A stretch of 64,000 bases of DNA from Myxococcales bacterium (lineage in GTDB: Bacteria > Myxococcota_A > Polyangia > Fen-1088): assembly GCA_022184915.1 (NCBI GenBank), contig JAGTJU010000009.1:1-64000 (forward strand). Direction: 5' to 3'. Below are positions 16,374 through 24,911 of this stretch, piece by piece. The notes beneath the pieces were generated by a model. That model was not told the DNA's origin. It made no database searches and saw nothing but the letters and a program-made list of their open reading frames with translations. The number at the start of each line of letters is the position of its first letter. Position 1 is the first letter of the stretch. Made by a program: the position numbers and the translations under genes.

Positions 16374-18854
16374 TCAGCCCACCAGATCGAGGCTTTGGTA
16401 GGAGAAGTCCGAAGCGATCGTGGTCCCCCAGACCTTGTCTCCTCCTTCGTGATCCGAAGGACCAAAGTCGATGGAGGTCCCTATCCCCAGATCGAGTTGC
16501 TTGATGCCTTCGAGAACATCCACCAACTCTTCGCGCTCGAACGCCTGGCAGCGCGCGAGCGCCTCCACCATCAAACAGCCAACGATGTAGCCCTCGAGGC
16601 TCACGAAGGAAGGCGTTTCTTCAGGAAAAAAGCGTGCGAGCGTTTCGCGATACTTGATCACGCCCGTGGCTTCGGCGAGCGGATGGGGCACCACCTGCGT
16701 TACGATCGCCTCCTTCGGCGCCGGGCCCAGGCCTCGTAGCTCCTCGGCAAGCGCCTCACTGCCAACGAAGGAGACGTTGCCGTAGAGTTTCTCCTGCTGC
16801 TTGTGCCGAAGACCATCGATGAAGCGTGCGGCGGCCTGATATGTCGCAATCATGACCACCGCCTCGATCTCACGCCCCCGCGCGGCGATGACCTCGATAG
16901 CCTGACTCACATCCAGGCTGTTGCGTTCGTACCCAACCCGCAGCAAGCGATCGGAGTCAGCGAACTCGTGCTTACGCAGCTGATGCACGACCCCCGCCAT
17001 GCCGGCGTCACCAAAGCTATCGGCTTGCGCAAACACCGCGATCTTTTCGGGGGCGATGCGCCGAACCCCCACGAAGTGATCGATCATCGCCGCAGTTTCC
17101 TGTGCGTAGCTCGCGCGGTAGTTGAACACATAGCGGTCCGGGGGCGTTTTGCGGAGCACGGGCGCGCCCGACAAAGCGCCCACCAGGGGCGTTCGCCGTT
17201 CGAGACACAGCGGCAAGGCGGCCGCGGCCGTGGGTGTCCCCACGTTGCCCACGACGGCGAGGACCTTTGCGCCATCGAGGAGCTTGCCCATGTTCTGCTG
17301 GGTCCGCGTGGGCTCATAGCCGTCGTCGAGCGCCAGGAGCTGAAGGGGAAAAGGTAGTTCTGCCGCCGCCTCTGCAGCGAAGAGCCGCGCTTGCAAACCG
17401 GTGTGCATGGCCCGCCCGAGGTATTGTGAGGGCCCCGAAAAGGCAGCGCTCATTCCCAAGCGCACGGGCTTGCGGCGCGCGATCCCCAGCTTCACGCCGA
17501 TGCCAAAGCCCACGGCGGCCAAGGCCCCCGCACCTCCGCCGAGCAGCAACTTCCGGCGGGCGGACCACACGGGGCGCCGGCTTGGGCCTGGCCCCGCGAT
17601 CGAGAGGGGCACCTCGACGCCCGTCAGCAAGATCCCCGAGCGGGGCTGAATCTCGAGCCCTGGGGGCGCAACGCCACTCGTTCCGTTCCCATCCGCGGCG
17701 AACGACGGCGTTGGAAGCAGCGACGTGGGAGGTAGCGCCGGCAGGGGCTGGGAAGGCGCTGACCCCGTCGGCAGGACGGTCGTGCCCGTGGCGGTGCGGG
17801 CAGGCGCCCCCGTCCCTGTGGGCAAAACGGTGGTCGCGGGAACGCCGGCGCCCCTTGGCGGGAGCCCGGGGCCCGTGGAAGGCAGGCCCGTGGGCAAAAC
17901 CGCCGTGCGCCCCGGAGGTGGCGCGCTGGCCGCAGCTTGGGTCAGCGCTTGCCAAAGCTCCGCCACCGATTGGAACCTCTGCCGTGGGTCGGTGGCCAAG
18001 GCGCGGAAGATCACGTCTTGCAAGGGTCCCGGCGCACTCTCGGGTCCGGCGGGCAGGGGCTCGGGACCTGCGCTGAGCTGCCGCGCCATGATGGACTGGG
18101 CCGTCGTGCCTCCGAAAGGATCGCGCCCGGCCAGCATGAAGTAAAAGATCGCGGCAAGGCCGTAAATGTCGGAGCGCGCGTCGGGTTCGGAGCTGGCCGT
18201 AATCTGCTCCGGCGCGGCATAGCCGGGTGTGCCCAACATGAAGCCATCCCGCGTGATGTGCGTGTCCATGGTGACATGGCGGGCAAGACCGAAGTCCAGC
18301 ACCTTCACGTTCATGCCCCGACCAGCACGCTTCTCGAGGAAGACGTTTGCCGGCTTGAGATCCCGGTGAATGAGCCCGGCGCGGTGGGCCTCCCCCACGC
18401 CGGCACAGATGTGCTTGAAGACTTGCAGCGCCGTGGCCTGTGGTAGGCCCCGACCTGCACTGACCAACTCGTTGAGCGGCGCCCCCTCGAGCAGCTCCAT
18501 CACGAGAAAGAACACGCCGCCCTCCGTGTTCCCGGCGTCGTAGACCAGCACGACGTTCGGATGGTTGAGCTGACTCAACACCCGGGCCTCCCGGAAAAAG
18601 CGGGTGACCAAGCTCGGATCGCGTTCCAGGCCTGGCAAAAGCGTTTTAATCGCCACGCGCCGTCCCAAGGCCAGCTGCGTGCCCTGGTAGACCACACCGA
18701 AGCCCCCTTCGCCGATCTTCCGGTCCACCCGGTACATGCCCTTGAGGGTCGTGCCCTCCAGGCTCACCGGCTGGGTCCGCTCGATGAGGGTCACGCCGTC
18801 GGTGGGGCACGTGGGGCCCTGGCCTTCTTGGCCGCAGAGAGGACAGAACTTCAT
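16374..18854 (-). CDS. Ser/Thr kinase fused to ABC-type periplasmic ligand-binding domain
   Basis: An 826-residue receptor-like kinase. Order: an N-terminal zinc-ribbon-like motif (CPLCGQEGQGPTCP, residues 4-16); a complete kinase domain (about 40-305; IGEGGFGVVY, Lys70, HRDLKPAN at 163-170, DFG at 187-189, YAAPEQ); a long Pro/Thr-rich linker with repeated TAVLPTG/TTVLPTG units; one membrane helix (about 430-455, LLLGGGAGALAAVGFGIGV); and a periplasmic-binding-protein domain of the Leu/Ile/Val type to the C-terminus (VRLGMSAAFSGPSQYLGRAM, VVGNVGTPTAAAALPL, APEKIAVFAQADSFG). The last part should bind a small ligand outside the membrane and steer the kinase. It is a single gene, convergent with the cytochrome-like gene. 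Confidence 0.9.
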   Translation of the reverse strand: MKFCPLCGQEGQGPTCPTDGVTLIERTQPVSLEGTTLKGMYRVDRKIGEGGFGVVYQGTQLALGRRVAIKTLLPGLERDPSLVTRFFREARVLSQLNHPNVVLVYDAGNTEGGVFFLVMELLEGAPLNELVSAGRGLPQATALQVFKHICAGVGEAHRAGLIHRDLKPANVFLEKRAGRGMNVKVLDFGLARHVTMDTHITRDGFMLGTPGYAAPEQITASSEPDARSDIYGLAAIFYFMLAGRDPFGGTTAQSIMARQLSAGPEPLPAGPESAPGPLQDVIFRALATDPRQRFQSVAELWQALTQAAASAPPPGRTAVLPTGLPSTGPGLPPRGAGVPATTVLPTGTGAPARTATGTTVLPTGSAPSQPLPALPPTSLLPTPSFAADGNGTSGVAPPGLEIQPRSGILLTGVEVPLSIAGPGPSRRPVWSARRKLLLGGGAGALAAVGFGIGVKLGIARRKPVRLGMSAAFSGPSQYLGRAMHTGLQARLFAAEAAAELPFPLQLLALDDGYEPTRTQQNMGKLLDGAKVLAVVGNVGTPTAAAALPLCLERRTPLVGALSGAPVLRKTPPDRYVFNYRASYAQETAAMIDHFVGVRRIAPEKIAVFAQADSFGDAGMAGVVHQLRKHEFADSDRLLRVGYERNSLDVSQAIEVIAARGREIEAVVMIATYQAAARFIDGLRHKQQEKLYGNVSFVGSEALAEELRGLGPAPKEAIVTQVVPHPLAEATGVIKYRETLARFFPEETPSFVSLEGYIVGCLMVEALARCQAFEREELVDVLEGIKQLDLGIGTSIDFGPSDHEGGDKVWGTTIASDFSYQSLDLVG

Positions 18855-19061
18855 TCCGCTTCCAGCTTTGCCTTCGCCTGACGCCCGCCTCGCGCGGGCC
18901 CCCGTCAGTCTTCGGCGGAATGCCGGCAGCCCTTGACGGCCCGGGTCCAGGGCCCGACTTCCTTGCGGAAGGACCGGGCGGACTTGCGCCCCGTGTCAGA
19001 GAATGGTGTTTTTTCGATCCCCCGTGAGCTCTTTGCGGTCGCAAAATCACTTGAGGCTTTC

Positions 19062-20150
19062 ATGCGAACCATAACAAGAACCATCCCCTTCACTGCCCTG
19101 GCGGTTGCGACGACCAGCGGTGTCCTCCCGCTCCTTGCCAAGGACGCACGGGCATGTTCCATCGCGGCCTGCGAGGGCGCGCTGCTTTCAGCCCCAGAGC
19201 TCGAGATGCCATCCGATCAGATCCGCTTCAGTGTCAAGGCGAGCTCGTCGTTGGCGGTGGTCTCGGACGCTTCCCCCGAACCCTTGCCGCTCGTCCGCCT
19301 GCGCTCCGAGATGTGGAACGGCGTCGAGCGGGACGTGCTCGGGCCCGCGAGCCCGATCGCACCCGGCACGAGGCTCTCGGTCACCACAAAGCTGGGGTGT
19401 GCGACCAACGACGCGAAGGTGAACATCCAGGTGACACCGGCAGCAAGCATCCCAACTGTGGTGGGTCACCTGGCCTTCGGAGGCATCACCGAGCACGCCG
19501 AGCTCGGTTTTCGTCTCGCTTTTTCCCGCATGTCTGACGCGCCTTGGATGCTGCCCCTCGGCAAATCCACCTTCCAGGGCACGTTGACAAAGTCCAACGG
19601 CGCCCTCGCGCCGTTCGTGCTCAGGGAGATCGACCTCTCCGGGATCACCCTCTGCAAAGAGGAAGCCGCTGATTCGTGTCTTGGTGTGCAATCCTTCCCC
19701 GAAGGCAAGGTGACGCTGCGATGGTCACATCACATCTACGGCGTGGCCGAAGACGCGCAACCGCGTGACACGACCCTCGAGCTCGTGACGACCTGCGCGG
19801 ACGGGCGTCCCAGCTCGATCCTCTTCGACGGCCAGCTGGTGTGGCAAGCGCCGGGCAGCCCAGAAGCAGACGCGGGGGTGGACCCGCCCATCGTGCCCCC
19901 GGACGCCGGCACGCCCAACGATCCCGGCACGCCCACCGACACTTCGCCGCCCTCGCCCGACGCCGGCATACCCACCGCGCCGGATGCTTCCTCGGCCGAT
20001 GACTTCATCGAGATGGACGAAGGCGGATGGTCGTGTCGTATCGCCGGGTCTCGCGACACGGAGGGACCGCTGTGGCTCGCGCTCCTGGGTGCGCTTGGCT
20101 GGGTTGCGCGCCGAAAGCGCCGCCAAGGGACCGGGCCCACGCTTCGCTAA
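19062..20150 (+). CDS. Secreted protein with MYXO-CTERM-like sorting tail
   Basis: A 362-residue protein with a signal peptide (TIPFTALAVATTSGVLPLLA) and a mature part beginning with a Cys motif (ACSIAACEGAL). The middle, of about 220 residues, looks beta-rich and is not recognised. A Pro/Asp/Thr linker (PPDAGTPNDPGTPTDTSPP) precedes the end. The end has Cys followed by a hydrophobic helix and an Arg/Lys cluster (WSCRIAGSR, then PLWLALLGALGWVARRKRR), as in the MYXO-CTERM signal used for surface anchoring in Myxococcota. The ATG at 19062 has GAGG 6 bases upstream. Its stop codon is 5 bases before the sigma factor gene, so it is probably the first gene of that operon. Confidence 0.75.
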   Translation: MRTITRTIPFTALAVATTSGVLPLLAKDARACSIAACEGALLSAPELEMPSDQIRFSVKASSSLAVVSDASPEPLPLVRLRSEMWNGVERDVLGPASPIAPGTRLSVTTKLGCATNDAKVNIQVTPAASIPTVVGHLAFGGITEHAELGFRLAFSRMSDAPWMLPLGKSTFQGTLTKSNGALAPFVLREIDLSGITLCKEEAADSCLGVQSFPEGKVTLRWSHHIYGVAEDAQPRDTTLELVTTCADGRPSSILFDGQLVWQAPGSPEADAGVDPPIVPPDAGTPNDPGTPTDTSPPSPDAGIPTAPDASSADDFIEMDEGGWSCRIAGSRDTEGPLWLALLGALGWVARRKRRQGTGPTLR

Positions 20151-20155
20151 GGACC

Positions 20156-20728
20156 ATGAAACGCTTGTCACGCGGTCGGTCTCGCGATTCCGAGGACGCG
20201 GGCGTCGGAGGCACCCTCGAGGCAGGCCTTCGTGCGTCCGGGCCCGCGGCATTCGCCGCCCGGACCGAGGCTCTGTATGCACGATATTCCGGCTACGTGG
20301 CCACGGTCATTTATCGCATCTGGGGAACCCAGCGCGATCTCGAGGATGCGGTCCACGACGTGTTCGTCGAATCGTTTCGGGCTCTGAACCGCAGCGGGGA
20401 GCCCGAAAATGAGAAGGCGTGGATACGCACGATCACGGTCCGCCTGGCGCTTGCCGAGGCCAAGCGACGGCGCCGCGCACCGCACCCTCTGGACGAAACG
20501 ATGTTACCCTTTCACCTTCCCTCGCTCGGCGGACAACAAGACAAGCTCGTGGACCTCTGGCGAAGGCTGCGCGCTCTGTCGCCAGACGTCCGTGCGGCCT
20601 GGGCCCTGGCCGTGATTGACGGTGTCGAGCTTCTCGACGCCGCCCGGCTCTGCGGATGTTCACTCGCCACCGTCAAGCGTCGCGTCCTGGCCGCCAACGC
20701 GGCGCTGGGGGATTTGTTCGATGTTTAA
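20156..20728 (+). CDS. ECF-type RNA polymerase sigma factor (module 3)
   Basis: A 190-residue sigma-70-family protein. Region 2 spans about residues 35-105 (ALYARYSGYVATVIYRIWG, DLEDAVHDVFVESFRALNR, EKAWIRTITVRLALAEAKRR). Region 4 spans about 130-185 (VRAAWALAVIDGVELLDAAR, CGCSLATVKRRVLAANAAL). It overlaps the next gene by 8 bases, a sign of translational coupling to its predicted membrane partner. Spacing to the preceding MYXO-CTERM gene is only 5 bases. The target promoters cannot be read from the sequence. Confidence 0.9.
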   Translation: MKRLSRGRSRDSEDAGVGGTLEAGLRASGPAAFAARTEALYARYSGYVATVIYRIWGTQRDLEDAVHDVFVESFRALNRSGEPENEKAWIRTITVRLALAEAKRRRRAPHPLDETMLPFHLPSLGGQQDKLVDLWRRLRALSPDVRAAWALAVIDGVELLDAARLCGCSLATVKRRVLAANAALGDLFDV

Positions 20729-21677
20729 ACCCGAAGACCTGCGCGACACCGATCACGAAGGCACAAAACCTCCCTATTGGGACAACGTGCGCGCGGAGCG
20801 CACGCGGTTTCGTTTGCGACAAAGTCTCGCAGCAGAGCTGCGTGCCCCGCACGCTACGTCGGCCCCACCCGCACGCCTGTGGTTGGCATCGGTGCGCCTG
20901 CGGCGCATCACGCTCGGGAGCCTGGCGGCGGCCTGCGTGGCCTTCTCCGTGTGGCTCTCCTCGGTTGAGCTTGCCCCCCCACCCCACGAACACAACTTTT
21001 CCGAACCTTCGCACAAAGCGGCACCCCTCGAAGCGCCTCGCCCTCCACGTGCACCCGAGGCCAGCGAAGCACGTGAAGCGTCCCGCAACGAGCTTCGGGA
21101 GTTGAGGCTTGGGGCAAGCACGGTCTCCGCCGCTGCCGACGCCCGGTTCGCCGTGGGCAAGGGCAACGACGGGCTCGAACTGTCGTCCGGAAGGCTCTTG
21201 GTGCAGGCCGATCGCGCGCCGTCGGGGCTGCGGATCACAGTTCATCACTGGGAAGTGATCGTGCTGGGGGCCGCGTACGTGACGGCAAATGCCAAAGGTG
21301 TGACCGTCGAGGTGCTCAAGGGCGTCGCGAAGTACACGGCCAAGGGATCCCATGGACCCTGGACGGTGATTGCCTTTGCCGAAGCCCCCTTCGTGCTGCC
21401 GAAACCAGGCTTCCTCGATCTCTGGCTGGAAGCCAAGCGCTTCGCAAGCGCAGGATTGTGGGAGAAGGCCCGCTCTCGCCTCGACGAGGCCAGACAGGTG
21501 GCCCCCAACGATCACACACGCGCGGCCATCAACTTCGAGGAAGCTCAAACGTGGCTGAGGTCAGGAGAGCCGAACAAAGCGCGCGCGGCCTTGCGCGCAG
21601 CGCTCGTCGACGATCCTGATGGCCCCGTAGCTCCCCGTGCCTTGGAGCTCTTGAATCACCTGGAACGCACCCCGTGA
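20721..21677 (+). CDS. FecR-like anti-sigma regulator with TPR tail (module 3)
   Basis: A 318-residue protein. The N-terminal cytoplasmic part (about 1-55) is followed by one membrane helix (ITLGSLAAACVAFSVWLSSV), a Pro-rich linker and a FecR-type beta domain (about 130-230: LRLGASTVSAAADARFAVGK, VIVLGAAYVTANAKGVTVEV). The C-terminus (about 240-318) has TPR-like helices (LWLEAKRFASAGLWEKARSR, ARAALRAALVDDPDGP). FecR proteins carry a signal from the outer membrane to a cognate ECF sigma factor. The gene starts inside the sigma gene and ends in a 4-base overlap with the outer-membrane-like gene, fitting that circuit. Confidence 0.82.
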   Translation: MFKPEDLRDTDHEGTKPPYWDNVRAERTRFRLRQSLAAELRAPHATSAPPARLWLASVRLRRITLGSLAAACVAFSVWLSSVELAPPPHEHNFSEPSHKAAPLEAPRPPRAPEASEAREASRNELRELRLGASTVSAAADARFAVGKGNDGLELSSGRLLVQADRAPSGLRITVHHWEVIVLGAAYVTANAKGVTVEVLKGVAKYTAKGSHGPWTVIAFAEAPFVLPKPGFLDLWLEAKRFASAGLWEKARSRLDEARQVAPNDHTRAAINFEEAQTWLRSGEPNKARAALRAALVDDPDGPVAPRALELLNHLERTP

Positions 21678-22813
21678 GAGGTCTGCGCGCGAAACTAACG
21701 TACGGGCTTGGATGGCTTCTGATCGTCAGTGTATCGCGAGCGGCGGTGGCGGATGAAGTCAGCGGCATACTTTCAGAGCAAGGATGTCCCATGGGTCTCA
21801 GTGCGGCGCTTCGCAGAGCGCTCGATCTGAAGAACGCTCCTTCTGCGCCCTTCATCGAACTATCCTGCGGGACCGGAGACACACTCATCAGGGTGTGCGC
21901 GCAGGGCGCGTGCGTGAACACCAAGACTCATCCTGTCAAGCAGCCGGCCGACGCGAGCTGGCTGGCCGTCGTCGTGGAGCCCACGCTCGAACGCCTCCGT
22001 CGCAAAGCACGACCTCAAAACCAGAGCACGGCCATCACTCAAGATGTCGGGAACGAGCCGCGCGCGCCCTTGGCTCCGGTCGTAGAGCCCCTCCGCGATG
22101 ACCAGCCGATGGCACGGGGACCGGAGGCCGAAACGTCGCCTCCCCCTCTTCGTCCCCCGCCGGACACCTCCACGGGAGCCCGCGCACCGCTGTCCACCGC
22201 CCCCGCGCTCATCCCGATCGCGCCGCGCCCGTCGTCCACGCCTGCAGTGAAGGCCCCCGCCGCACGCGCCTCGACGATCCTGCCCACGAAACCCCCGCGG
22301 CGTACCTTGTCGCTGGGCGGAGGTCTCGAAAACGCGTTGCGAGACACCTGGGCCTGGTCGACTCACTTGCGCACGACGTGGAATTTCGGATCGTGGGAAT
22401 CGGCGTTGAGCACAGCCTATGTGCACGCCTTCCGTCGTACGAGCACCGGCGAGCTCTCCCTCGACGGGGTTCGGCTTGCCCCCTACTTGGGCCTGGGAAC
22501 CTCCCCGAGGCCCGCCTGGCGGCTCGACCTGGGCGTGGCACCTCGAGTGACGTGGATTCACCTCGAGGGCCATCGGCGGAACCAAGGCGCCAACGTAGGG
22601 GACGAAGAGGACGCCTCTGCGCTCGTGATCGAGACCCAGCTCGAAGGGGGGGCACGATACTGCCTCACGAAGGTTCGCGGCTTGTGTTTGTCCGCAAGGA
22701 CAGCCCTCGCGCGTACCCACAAGGCAATCGACGCGCGTAGGGCAGGCACGTCAGTCCTGACGTCGAACAGAATGTTCTGGGGCATACATCTCGGAATCGG
22801 GATCGCTTTCTAA
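21674..22813 (+). CDS. Secreted protein with C-terminal beta-barrel-like domain (module 3)
   Basis: A 379-residue protein starting with GTG (GTGA overlap). A signal peptide (YGLGWLLIVSVSRAAVA) precedes an N-terminal domain of about 100 residues with three Cys (QGCPMGLSAALRRAL, IELSCGTGDTLIRVCAQGAC). A Pro-rich linker of about 90 residues follows, then about 165 residues of alternating strands (TLSLGGGLENALRDTWAWST, LAPYLGLGTSPRPAWRLDLG) ending GIHLGIGIAF with the terminal Phe typical of outer-membrane proteins. The gene at 30592 has the same architecture and exactly the same length (1140 bases) but is interrupted. Function unknown; probably an outer-membrane or surface component sensed by the FecR-like protein. 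Confidence 0.75.
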   Translation: MRGLRAKLTYGLGWLLIVSVSRAAVADEVSGILSEQGCPMGLSAALRRALDLKNAPSAPFIELSCGTGDTLIRVCAQGACVNTKTHPVKQPADASWLAVVVEPTLERLRRKARPQNQSTAITQDVGNEPRAPLAPVVEPLRDDQPMARGPEAETSPPPLRPPPDTSTGARAPLSTAPALIPIAPRPSSTPAVKAPAARASTILPTKPPRRTLSLGGGLENALRDTWAWSTHLRTTWNFGSWESALSTAYVHAFRRTSTGELSLDGVRLAPYLGLGTSPRPAWRLDLGVAPRVTWIHLEGHRRNQGANVGDEEDASALVIETQLEGGARYCLTKVRGLCLSARTALARTHKAIDARRAGTSVLTSNRMFWGIHLGIGIAF

Positions 22814-22945
22814 GGGGCTCAAGCAGCCTCATGAGCGTGACGAAGCTCCGTGACGTATTCGAGCTTCAGTGCTTCACGTGGTCGAGAAAGACCCGCGTGC
22901 GAGCAGCCTCGCTCCTCAGGGCCCCAGGGGGACGCTTGTCGTTCT

Positions 22946-24751
22946 TCAGGGAACGCGTTCCACTTGCACGCGCCGTAGCTCCATCAGGCTTTCCCCTGTG
23001 AGGCTTACCGCCTCGACGGTCAGCTCGGAAATTCCCTGCTTGGCTTCGAGCTCGCCGAAGGGCTCGACGTGCCACTCCTTGCCCGCGGACGTGCAGCCCG
23101 ATAGGACCGCTTCCGTACTTGCCCCGCCCAGACGGATGCGCACCTTCGACCCGTTGCTACGGCTCGTACAGCGGAGCTCGAGTCCGAGACGCAAGCGGGT
23201 GTCGTCCTTGACGTCGACGCGCCAGGTGGCTTTTCCATCCACCGTCGTCCAGCGCGCAATCCAATCCCGGTGCACGCCGAGGGAGCGGTAGAGGGGCGGA
23301 TCTTCTCGGTACTGGAAGGCCAGGTTGGTGAGCTTCGCAGGGTGAGCACGCAGATAGGTGGGGTTTTCTTCGACATATCCGACGGGGATCGGAGGCTTGG
23401 CGGGGCGTACACCGCGCACCGCAGACCACCAGGCCACGAACTCGCCCTCGAGCTGCGCCACCGTGACGGCATTGCCTTTTGCCAGGTCCGCTTTTTCCCC
23501 GGGATCGCCCGCGAGATCGAAGAGCTGAAGCTTGTCCTTGTTCTGCACAAGCTTGGTGGAGCCCGAGAGGATCGAGCCCCCGGGGAACGCGGCCATGGGG
23601 TCCACCGGGGTCTCACCCGGGTAGTGCATGAACAACTTACGGGACGCAAAGGCCGTGCTCTCGGCGCCTTGCAAAAGCGGGCGCAAGCTGCGCCCATCGA
23701 TCGGGAGCGCGCGAGGAAGCTTTGCCCCCGCAAAATCGGCGATGGTGGGGAGCATGTCGATGTGAGCCGTGTTCACGTGGACCTCGGCTTTCGCAGGCAC
23801 GTGCCCGGGCAGGCGCATCACCAGCGGAACGCGAACGCCCCCTTCGAGCACGTCGTACTTCCACCCGGCAAGCCCGCAGTTCGGACGCTGGGGTTCGGAC
23901 TTGACCGGCAGGCCACCGTTGTCGCTGGTGAAGATCACCAGGGTCTTTTCGTCGAGGCCCAGCTCCGCGACACGGGCAAGCAGGCGGCCGATGTTCTCGT
24001 CCATCGACTCGACCATTCCGTACAGCTTCGCCGTTTGCGCGGGCTCACTGTCTCGGCCCGCAAGGAAGGACTCGGGCACCTCGAGCGGCGAGTGGGGGGC
24101 GTTGTACGGCAGGTAAAGAAAGAAGGGCGTATGGGCATTGCGCTCCACGAAGGCGATCGCTTCATCCGTCAGGATGTCCGTCAAGTAGCCCTTGGTCGTC
24201 TCCTCCTTGCCGTTGCGCTCCATCACGGGATTGAAGTACCCGCTGGATCCGTCGCGGAATCCGAAGAATTCGTCGAAGCCCTGCGCGTGCGGGACCAGCG
24301 GGTAGTTTTCGCCCAGGTGCCACTTGCCGACGAGCGCCGTGCGGTAGCCCTCCGCTTGCAGCAACTCGGCCACCGTGACCTCGTCGGCGGCCATGTATTC
24401 ATTGCCGGTGACGACCCCGAACACACCCGTCCGTTGGTGATGGCGCCCGGTCAACAGGCTGGCGCGCGTGGGTGAACACACGGGCGACACGTGAAAGCTG
24501 GTGAACAGCGTGCCCTCGCGCACCAGCTTGTCGATGTGAGGCGTCTTGACGCGGGGGTTGCCCGAAAATCCGAAGTCACCACAGCCCTGATCGTCTGCGA
24601 GGATGAAGATGATGTTCAGGCGGCCGGGGCCACGGGCCTGCCCCGCGACGCCGTCGACGGGCGGGGGGGGCCGGGACGGGTGCGCACAGACGGCGAGTGC
24701 GGTCACGAGGCCCGCGATCCATGAGTGCCGAGCCCAGGTGACAATCGACAT
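22946..24751 (-). CDS. Arylsulfatase-type sulfatase, secreted
   Basis: A 601-residue S1-type sulfatase. The N-terminal hydrophobic stretch (SWIAGLVTALAVCA) is a signal or lipoprotein signal. The metal-binding start IIFILADDQGCGDFG and the signature VCSPTRASLLTGR are present; the Cys is the type oxidised to formylglycine by an FGE enzyme. Further conserved blocks are ALVGKWHLG, YLPYNAPHSPLEVP and VIFTSDNGG. The last 130 residues (KATWRVDVKDDTRLRLGLEL, SKVRIRLGGASTEAVL) form an extra beta domain. It should hydrolyse sulfate esters, perhaps of polysaccharides, outside the cytoplasm; the substrate is unknown. An in-frame GTG at 24820 is possible, but the start at 24751 fits the signal peptide better. 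It is divergent from the propeller histidine kinase. Confidence 0.92.
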   Translation of the reverse strand: MSIVTWARHSWIAGLVTALAVCAHPSRPPPPVDGVAGQARGPGRLNIIFILADDQGCGDFGFSGNPRVKTPHIDKLVREGTLFTSFHVSPVCSPTRASLLTGRHHQRTGVFGVVTGNEYMAADEVTVAELLQAEGYRTALVGKWHLGENYPLVPHAQGFDEFFGFRDGSSGYFNPVMERNGKEETTKGYLTDILTDEAIAFVERNAHTPFFLYLPYNAPHSPLEVPESFLAGRDSEPAQTAKLYGMVESMDENIGRLLARVAELGLDEKTLVIFTSDNGGLPVKSEPQRPNCGLAGWKYDVLEGGVRVPLVMRLPGHVPAKAEVHVNTAHIDMLPTIADFAGAKLPRALPIDGRSLRPLLQGAESTAFASRKLFMHYPGETPVDPMAAFPGGSILSGSTKLVQNKDKLQLFDLAGDPGEKADLAKGNAVTVAQLEGEFVAWWSAVRGVRPAKPPIPVGYVEENPTYLRAHPAKLTNLAFQYREDPPLYRSLGVHRDWIARWTTVDGKATWRVDVKDDTRLRLGLELRCTSRSNGSKVRIRLGGASTEAVLSGCTSAGKEWHVEPFGELEAKQGISELTVEAVSLTGESLMELRRVQVERVP

Positions 24752-24911
24752 CGTAAGCGCAAGAATGAGGGTCAAAGACCTCGGGGCACCTGACGAACGA
24801 TCATCATTCGACTGTCCCACTTTAAGGCGGCGCCCCCCCGGCTACAAGAGTGCGCAATCGAAGGCGATATACCCACACGTAGGCGCCAACACACGAGTTC
24901 GTCTCTGTATA

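Noticed and set aside
23270-24475. 401-codon plus-strand frame
   Set aside because: Antisense to the sulfatase with its CSPTR signature; no domain of its own.
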